A DNA stretch of 64,000 nucleotides from Gigaspora margarita. Lineage: Eukaryota; Glomeromycota; Glomeromycetes; Diversisporales; Gigasporaceae. Positions within the stretch are counted from its first letter, which is position 1, and each line of letters begins with the position of its first letter. Made by a program: the position numbers and the translations under genes. The notes below the pieces were generated by a model that was not told where the DNA came from, did no database searches, and worked only from the letters and a program-made list of their open reading frames with translations. The stretch covers positions 250,721-314,720 of the forward strand of contig WTPW01000071.1 of NCBI GenBank assembly GCA_009809945.1. Direction: 5' to 3'. This document shows positions 58,701-64,000 of the stretch, piece after piece.

Positions 58701-60620
58701 AGAGTGGACAAAATGGACAAGTGGAGTTCAAGATATCGATAATTGCATTAAAGAATTCCAGCTTAAAGCTACAGAATACGAGAAGGTGATTGAATGGATT
58801 CCATTTAATAAGTTAACTAATTTGCAACAAATTAGAGAGAAAAAGTCCGAAATATTATTCATGGCAACCTGGTTAGACGGTACTCGAAAAGTCAAAAATG
58901 ATGACAAGTCACGAATTAAATCCTGTGGTGTTAACCTCAAAAAATTACAGAGTTCTCAAATGGATGCTCTAAAATTTATAAAAGACGTAAGTTAAACTCA
59001 ATTATTATTAACAACTTATAATATAAAAATGAGATACTAAAATATATAATTTGTTTCACAAGTTTAAAAACTACATGCAATTAAATTGTAATGCAGTATA
59101 TGGAATAACTAAAGATGATGAAACCTCTAACGGATTTATGATAGTATTAGATGAATTTAGTTCTATAAGAAATGAATCATATGGAATATGTGAAGGTTGC
59201 AAACAATACAACACTTCTTTAGTCTGGTGTCAATCCTGTGATCTTTGGAAAACAACTCAAGAGTTGACAAAATGGACAAGTGGAGATGAAAATATCGATG
59301 ATTGCATAAAAGATTTTCAGCTTAAAACCACAGCGTATGATAAGATAATTGAATGGATTCCGTTTGATAGGCTAAAAAACCTACAGGAAATTGGTCGAGG
59401 TGGATTTTCTGAAGTATATTCAGCAGAATGGTTGGATGGAAAACGAATAATCTTGAATATAGAGGATGACAAATATGAACGATTGCGTCAACCATTATTC
59501 TCTGTTGCACTTAAGACACTTAAATCGTCACCTGTCCCTCAAATAAATTCAGCATGTTCTTTTGAATTTTTGAGAAATGTAAGTTAATTATTTATTCCCT
59601 ATCATTATATTTTATTTTAACATCAAATTAATTCTTTTATATATTCATCAGTTCAAAAATCTAATGCAATGTGGATCTGAGCTTGAAATATATGTGATAA
59701 CGAGGGATGCCAAAACAGAAGAATATTTTATGGTACATCAGTATGCAAACAATGGAAATCTTCATGAATTTTTATCGAAATATTTTAACAAACTCGAATG
59801 GCAGGATAAATTAAAGCTACTTGTGGATATAACAAAAGACTTAATACAAATACATGGAAACGGAAATATTCATAACAACATGCACAGCGGTAATATTTTG
59901 ATAGATCTAGATCTACAAAATAATTTAAAATCATATATTTCAGATCCGAATTTATTTAGAGGAAAAGACAAACATGATTCAAAAGGTGAAATCTATGGAG
60001 TCATGCCATATTTCGCTCCAGAAGTCTTGTTAGGAGAACAACCTACACAAGCGGCCGATATCTATAGTTTGGGTATTATTATGGCGGAAGTGTCAACCGG
60101 CAAAAGACCCTGTGTTGGTCGTCCATTTGATGAAAATCTTGCAATCGAAATTATTAATAAGAATTGGCTGCCAGAATTTGCCGAAGGGACTCCCGATTTA
60201 TATATCGAGTTAGCGAACCAATGCATGAATTCAGACAAACGACCTATTGCTAGGGATGTTTATGATAAACTTAATGAATGGTTTAATAAAATAACCGGCT
60301 CTGATGATACAAATAAGATCAAACAAAAATTCTTAGATGCAAATAAAGTAATTCGTACATACAAGACTATCTATCAAAAACACGAAAAATCTAAATATAC
60401 TAGTAAACTTATTGATACTAAGAAAATAAAAGGTATTTCTTTATTTATGATTAATATAATTTACAGGTCATGCCAGCCAATTTCGTACTATACGGTTTGT
60501 ACGTTAATTGGTATGCAAAACTTGTACCTACATAGTCATTGTACAGAATCAAAATATATTTTAATTATATTAGATCGTGCAGTTTCAAAAAAAATTGAAG
60601 TTGAAATTTCAGTTGATTAA
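46709..60620 (+). CDS. Membrane-anchored kinase-like protein built from microexons (gene C)
   Basis: Coding starts at ATG 46710 in exon 46709-46756 and runs through 49 tiny exons (separate entry) to exons 57068-57428, 57511-58004, 58501-58986, 59063-59578 and 59652 to about 60620. The predicted N-terminus (about 103 residues) has hydrophobic segments at about 8-25 (AISYCIYLLIVLIITIFI), 49-71 and 75-89, then a charged NEKKK linker. Four CX2C-X9-CX2C/N-lobe units follow. Only the fourth has a glycine loop (GRGGFSEVYSAEWLDGKR) and ALKTLK lysine. The C-lobe has HNNMHSGN (catalytic Asp changed to Asn) and SDPNL for DFG, but keeps FAPEVL, so it should be a pseudokinase. Exon 57511-58004 lacks one base near 57867. 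Introns of the 3' part are 73-82 nt, once the MITE at 58039 is subtracted. The C-terminus is uncertain. Confidence 0.7.
47100..47985. repeat. Imperfect fold-back sequence in a gene C intron
   Basis: The module TTTTCATAAATTCAAGACAA / AATTTATGAAAATAGCTG occurs at least four times in both orientations between about 47310 and 47740. It enlarges the intron between the exons at 46921 and 47992. A weak extra exon (9 nt at 47510) is possible here. Confidence 0.5.
48586..48921. mobile_element. MITE with GTGCACAATGTGC subterminal repeats
   Basis: The ends CAGCAGTATATAAAAT and ATTTTATACACTG are inverted. TGTGCACAATGTG and GTGCACATG words recur inside. It lies in the 2.1 kb intron of gene C. Confidence 0.6.
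48931..49080. mobile_element. MITE with TATACCGGATGTTAGAAAAG ends
   Basis: The ends TATACCGGATGTTAGAAAAG and CTTTTCTAGCACCCGGTATA are inverted, at TA. About 150 bp. Confidence 0.8.
49140..49455. mobile_element. Probable MITE with GGAGGACTGTCCCAAA ends
   Basis: TATCAGAAATAATAGGAGGACTGTCC (49160-49190) is loosely inverted to GGACGGTCCTTCC... TATCGGAAATATTTGGACGG (49415-49450). Confidence 0.45.
49475..49726. mobile_element. MITE, mariner-like ends CAGGGTGTTTCAAAAGTTC
   Basis: The ends CCAGGGTGTTTCAAAAGTTC and GAACTTTTGAAACACCCAG are inverted. A second inverted pair (AAGGTCCTTTTTTAAGTGAC and the inverse) lies inside. Confidence 0.8.
49861..50515. mobile_element. 650-bp fold-back element
   Basis: Arms of about 290 bp pair (AATCGATTCTTAAACACCTT at about 50105 with AAGGTGTTTAAGAATCGATT at about 50290; GATAGTGATCAAGATAGT with ACTATCTTGATCACTATC). 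The ends resemble those of 19655-20258 (CATTGGG..GGTCAAC). Confidence 0.8.
50936..51013. mobile_element. Small MITE, 78 bp
   Basis: The ends GAGTATCGCAGAGTGAAAA and TTTTTCGCTCTGCAATACTT are inverted. Removing it leaves about 76 nt between the flanking microexons. Confidence 0.65.
51498..51780. mobile_element. MITE with GCATCTCC ends
   Basis: The ends AGGGTACTTTTATGCATCTCC and GGGAGATGCCTAGATTTCCCT are inverted. Removing it leaves an intron of about 88 nt. Confidence 0.65.
52000..52195. mobile_element. MITE with CGATTAAAATGAAATC ends
   Basis: GATTAAAATGAAATCTGGAGC (about 52000) and the inverse GCAAAATCTCATTTTAATCTG (about 52170). A GCGACCCCTAACTCT word lies inside. Confidence 0.55.
52283..52541. 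mobile_element. MITE with AAAATACCGTTCCTAACAGATC ends
   Basis: The ends TGCAAAAATACCGTTCCTAA and TTAGGAATAGTATTTTGGCA are inverted over about 90 bp, including CTCTTGATGGG/CCCATCAAGAT. Removing it leaves an intron of about 69 nt. Confidence 0.8.
53263..53635. mobile_element. hAT-type MITE with CAGTGTTGGAAATCT ends
   Basis: The ends CAGTGTTGGAAATCT and AGATTTCCAACACTG are inverted. Flanks GTTGTATT (53255-53262) and GTTGTACT (53636-53643) match at 7 of 8 positions. The interior has TTCTCATGTTCTCATGAGAA. Confidence 0.85.
54457..54644. mobile_element. MITE, CAGTCAACTCTTTCTATAACGAAC family
   Basis: Inverted ends at TA. GTTCGCTATATAAAG and GTTCGTTATATAGAG words are inside. Removing it leaves an intron of about 95 nt between the microexons at 54414 and 54708. 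Confidence 0.7.
54690..55035 (+). repeat. Recent tandem duplication of microexon plus intron units
   Basis: Units of about 100 bp (TATAGATTATATTAGTTATA... TTAATGACTGCTTTTAATAT, ATTAAATAAAG, 6-nt exon, GTAAGTATAGA) are repeated at 54708, 54812, 54913 and 55014. The six-base exons differ (CCGCGT, CTGCAT, CGGCTA, CTGCAT). Confidence 0.8.
55221..56076. other. Long AT-rich intron between microexons
   Basis: Over 850 nt between the exons at 55208 and 56081. Holds ATAATTTTAATAAG-type palindromes and a GACCAGTAGATCAAAGTTATT word shared with fold-back modules elsewhere. No exon-like site found. Confidence 0.4.
58039..58452. mobile_element. MITE in a gene C intron, TA target
   Basis: The ends TAGTGCGGGACGCTTAAAGGC and GCCTTTAAATGTCCTGCACCG are inverted with TA on both sides. 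The sister intron at 57429-57510 shows the empty site (CAATTTACAACATAG). Removing it restores an intron of about 80 nt. Confidence 0.85.
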
Positions 60621-60639
60621 CTTACTAGTTCTAGACCCA

Positions 60640-60770
60640 CGCGATTACACTAATATGGGTGAATAAATTACTATATTATATAATCTTTTAGGTAGACTGT
60701 AACTTTTCAATCATTTTTTGAATAAATACTAACAAAATATTTTATCGGTTAAAACGGACTTAGAAGACAG
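60640..60770. repeat. 3' flank shared with kinase unit A (inverted)
   Basis: Sequence such as TTTTTTGAATAAATACTAACAA and ATTTTATCGGTTAAA is the inverse of DNA at about 38790-38885 downstream of unit A, so the inverted duplication of the kinase locus extends past the coding region. Confidence 0.6.
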
Positions 60771-62218
60771 ATATATATATATTAAATAAACCTCCATGGA
60801 GTGGTAAATATAAATCTGAGATCAGTTAAAAATTCTAATCGATCTGTCAACCAAAGTTGATCAATTATTCTTCTGTTCCAATTTTTGAAATTCTACAATT
60901 ATTTTCGTTATTATTTTCGTTATTATCATTTTATTTATTTTTATTTATAAGGTATAGTAAATTCTATAAGTGCTAAAAATATATTTAAATATAGAGTTCT
61001 TTTGGTCTTAAGATATAGAACATTATGAATCTTACTTAATGTTTTTTTAAGTGCCAAGCTTTATTCTTTTTTGCATTATCGCGGTTTGCAAAGTGATGTA
61101 CTTTTGTAAATTTATAGTAAAAACTATATAAAAACTATATAGTTTTTTTTTATTTTGATAAAATTATAAATTATCTTATAAGTTATCTTATAAGTGCTTG
61201 TTACTAATGTCTAAAGTGTTTTTATTGCAAACAAGATCTTTAAAATTTTCATACAAATATGATAAAAGACATATTATCTACAACACAAAGTCATACAAAA
61301 TTAGTTCTATATGTTTTTACAATTTATTATAATACAAACTTGATAATAAACAAATTAGGATTATAAATATTCAAAGAAAAAAATATAATTATAATAGAAG
61401 ATTTCATATTTTTATTTTACTTTGCATATAATGATAAATAGTATTGTATAGGTAGAATTAATTCAACAAATCAAAATCAACTAAATCTATAAATTTGTTA
61501 CTGTTACTAAATATATAATGCTTGAAAACAATTGTATTATAAGGTAAATTGGTATTGTGGCCAATCTGTATGTCTTATGCAGGGATGGCATGTTACTATA
61601 TTGGACATTTGGACAATTTGGCATTTGGACATTTGGACAATGTCCAATTGTCCAAATAATTTGATTGGACATAGTAACTTTTTTTATCTGGCAGCTTATT
61701 ATGATTCGTCTGCCCAATAAATTTATTATTCAGCAGAAACTACATAGTTGCCAAATAACTATTAATTATTGGACATTAAAAAAAAATTAATTTAATCTTG
61801 GCCTAAATTAAACTTAATTCAAGCCAATATTCACTAATACAAAATATTTCTAATTTACAGTATATTTAAAAAGTATACTAATAATAATAATAATAATAAT
61901 CATTATTGTTATAAAAATATGTATATATACATACATATTCACACTACTAAACCAACTTAAATTCTATTTTACTTGCAATATGTTTATATATGTACATACA
62001 AGTTTTAAAAATATATATTTGGTATTGCTCTAGTGAAATATGATTAATCAAACAGAATATTAGAAACTGTAAAATAATTGTATTTCAAAAAGAATAATGA
62101 TAACAGTTGATTTTATTTTTAATTTTAATAAAGGCATATTATAAAAGAAAACACACCAAATAATATAAATTAGCCAAGGTCAACACTTTGAATTAAGAAA
62201 CATTTATTAATAAATTAT
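60771..62218. other. AT-rich spacer, short hairpins and an (AAT)n run
   Basis: 61580-61690 has ATTGGACATTTGGACAATTT-type repeats that fold on themselves. 61879-61903 is an (AAT)n microsatellite. Open frames here are produced by the hairpin. No gene. Confidence 0.5.
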
Positions 62219-62220
62219 TA

Positions 62221-63929
62221 TGGTCCGGTGCAAAAAGGTTCGTACCTCAATATAAAAGGTTATGATCAGCATAATAATAAAAAAATATGTACTGACCCAA
62301 ATAAGCTAAAATCCACATGGCTGATAGAATATATTCAAACGTATTTGTTTCACCAATTTTTTCAATTTTCCCATGTCCAGTTTTTATGAAAATTGAACAC
62401 ATCTTCCGTTAACAGACAATGAAAAACGGATGGTAATCAACATTCATAGATACTTTTCCGGCGATATTTCTTTAACTAAACAAAAGCAAAAATTTACATT
62501 ATGCAAGCAAGTTGCCCTAGTTTCTGGCATTTCTGAGAGTATAGTTGGCGCAGTGTTGTCTGACTAGAATAAGCGAAACGATGGTACCTTTTCATCCAAC
62601 CAAAAAATCAGGCAGCCCAAATTAGAACCGAATGAAGATATTGCATTACTTTTACGACTACATATTTTAGAAAGTAATAAAGACGGACAGAAACTTTCTA
62701 CACCATATTTACTACAATTTCTCTCTCAAAAATGGTTATATACTTTCCAAATGGCAACTTCTTAGATTACTACACATGTTAGAATATTATTATGGACAAG
62801 GAGAACGAAGAAATATTCTTCATGCGTCACCTGCCAATGTTGCATTTCGCTATCGTTACCTTCGTTACCATTTTGCTAATATAGAAGGTACCAATAATGT
62901 GCCACACTTTCCAGAAATTTTCCTCAATGAGTCATACTGCCATTTGCACTATACATCAACAAAAACATGGGTTCCTCATCAAGGCGTCGTTTTAACATCG
63001 GAGCGTGGTCCATTGTTGATAATCTTCCGTGCAATTGCTATCTATCAAAATGGTGGTACTAATAAAATACATGGTGAACTTGTTCCAAATTCAGTTTATG
63101 TTTGGGATCTAGTGGCTAAACCACCTGGAATTCGAGGACGAAGAAGGAATAATGCTGAAGCATGGAATGATGTTCCAGATATTGTCAAAAATTCTGGCAT
63201 CGTTTCTGATTAAGTAGACTACCATGGAAACTTTAATGCTGATGTGTTTGAAGATCTTTTTGCAACACTTTGTGAGACAATAAGTAAAACGTATGGCGTA
63301 TCAATTATTCACATGGACGGTGCACGTTACCATAAATGATGTATTGAAAAAATTCCAACTTCAAGTATGAAAAAAAATGAAATAATTGAATGGTTAAATA
63401 CTCACCAAATTTCTTTTCCTAATAATCTATGTCAGCCTGAACTTTTAGATCTTGTTCAACAGAACAAAGAAAAAGTTCCATTTGCTTATATTGAAATAGC
63501 CAAACAACATGGCCATCAGGTTAGTTTCACCTCACTCTACCACTGTGAGCTCCAGCTGATTGAAGGTATCTGGGCAGTTGTAAAAAACGAAATAGCAAGA
63601 TTAGGCCCACATTCGAATCTTTTAGACCTGAGAAATAAGCTTTTGCAAGCTTTTAAAGAAAAAATAAATCCAAAAGTAGTAGTTGGGTTTTGGAAAAGAG
63701 TGCTTGCAAGAGCACAAGAGTATATGGAATCGGATGATAATATAGTTTTGTTGGATGAGGAAATGGGTAATGATAACGATTTTGATATTGATGAAGAATT
63801 GTAAAAAAATTTTTTCAGATTAATAAATCCAATAACCTAATAAATATTTTTGCTTAAAAATAAAGTTAATATGTACGATTTTTTTTAATTAAAATTTTTA
63901 TAAGGTACGAACCTTTTTGCACCGGACCA
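62221..63929 (+). mobile_element. Tc1/mariner-superfamily element, 1.7 kb
   Basis: The ends TGGTCCGGTGCAAAAAGGTT and AACCTTTTTGCACCGGACCA are inverted (about 28 bp, on to TCGTACCT) and flanked by TA at 62219-62220 and 63930-63931. It contains one transposase gene with several lesions, so it is full length but not autonomous. Confidence 0.9.
62410..63804 (+). pseudogene. Tc1/mariner (DDE_3) transposase, disrupted
   Basis: An HTH-like N-terminal part (about 62415-62760) leads into the DDE domain. Recognisable catalytic blocks: FLNESYCHLHY (first block, where relatives have D-E-S/T-Y; here Asn), IIHMDGARYHK (second Asp) and YHCELQLIEGIWAVVKNE (closing Glu). The C-terminus is acidic (DNDFDIDEEL). 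The frame is broken by a shift before 62776 and stops after GIVSD (63211) and after YHK (about 63339). The normal function is cut-and-paste at TA; this copy should be inactive. Confidence 0.85.
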
Positions 63930-64000
63930 TATTGTAAATTAAAGAGTAAAAATAGTTTATAAGAAATAAAAATAAATTAATAAATGGCATTATTGTAGTT

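Noticed and set aside
61487-61720. Overlapping open frames on both strands near 61.6 kb
   Set aside because: They lie on a TTGGACATTTGGACAA hairpin repeat, which keeps both strands open.

Overview
This AT-rich eukaryotic window looks like the genome of an arbuscular mycorrhizal fungus (Glomeromycotina, Rhizophagus-like). That is inferred from three things. The intron-split protein kinases carry a CX2C-X9-CX2C module followed by an EWIPF-type lead-in to the kinase N-lobe, a style I know from the hugely expanded kinase family of these fungi. There are small secreted cysteine-rich proteins. Gene islands sit in a sea of MITEs, fold-back elements and decayed transposons. No rRNA, tRNA or CRISPR was seen.

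Layout. 0-5 kb: tandem palindromic repeats, a 3.6 kb nested fold-back element and several MITEs. 5.7-6.3 kb: a two-exon secreted Cys-rich protein. 6.6-9.5 kb: a 1.35 kb tandem duplication. 10.4-12 kb: a hAT relic with a BED-finger remnant, nested in a MITE. 12.4-15.6 kb: a Ty3/gypsy fossil with an insertion. 16.2 kb: a kinase fragment. 17.0-17.3 kb: a second secreted Cys-rich protein (minus). 18-38 kb: almost all nested TIR elements, minisatellites and kilobase palindromes, with fossils of a PIF1-like helicase, one unknown gene and a duplicated unknown exon. 39-45.4 kb: two kinase units on the minus strand that were one in-frame tandem locus before a hAT element split them. 46.2-46.7 kb: divergent promoter. 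46.7-60.6 kb: a plus-strand kinase gene. 60.7-64 kb: AT-rich DNA and a Tc1/mariner element with a damaged transposase.

The outstanding feature is the 5' half of the plus-strand kinase gene (46,709-57,067). Here 49 candidate exons, 37 of them only 3 nt long, are each set between an AG 3' splice site and a GTAAGTATAAA-like 5' splice site. All lengths are multiples of three, the introns are about 63-118 nt once inserted MITEs are subtracted, and all introns are phase 2. Joined in order they give a stop-free reading frame of about 103 codons that starts at an ATG, encodes hydrophobic (transmembrane) segments and runs in phase into the zinc-module/kinase exons. Nearly every codon of a membrane helix would be split by its own intron. 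I know of no description of such a gene.

The kinase units share a second oddity: the CX2C zinc module plus kinase N-lobe is repeated three or four times before one C-lobe, and only the last N-lobe keeps a glycine loop. Several exons carry frameshifts or stops, and the plus-strand copy has lost catalytic residues. The locus may be decaying, pseudokinase-like, or affected by sequence errors.
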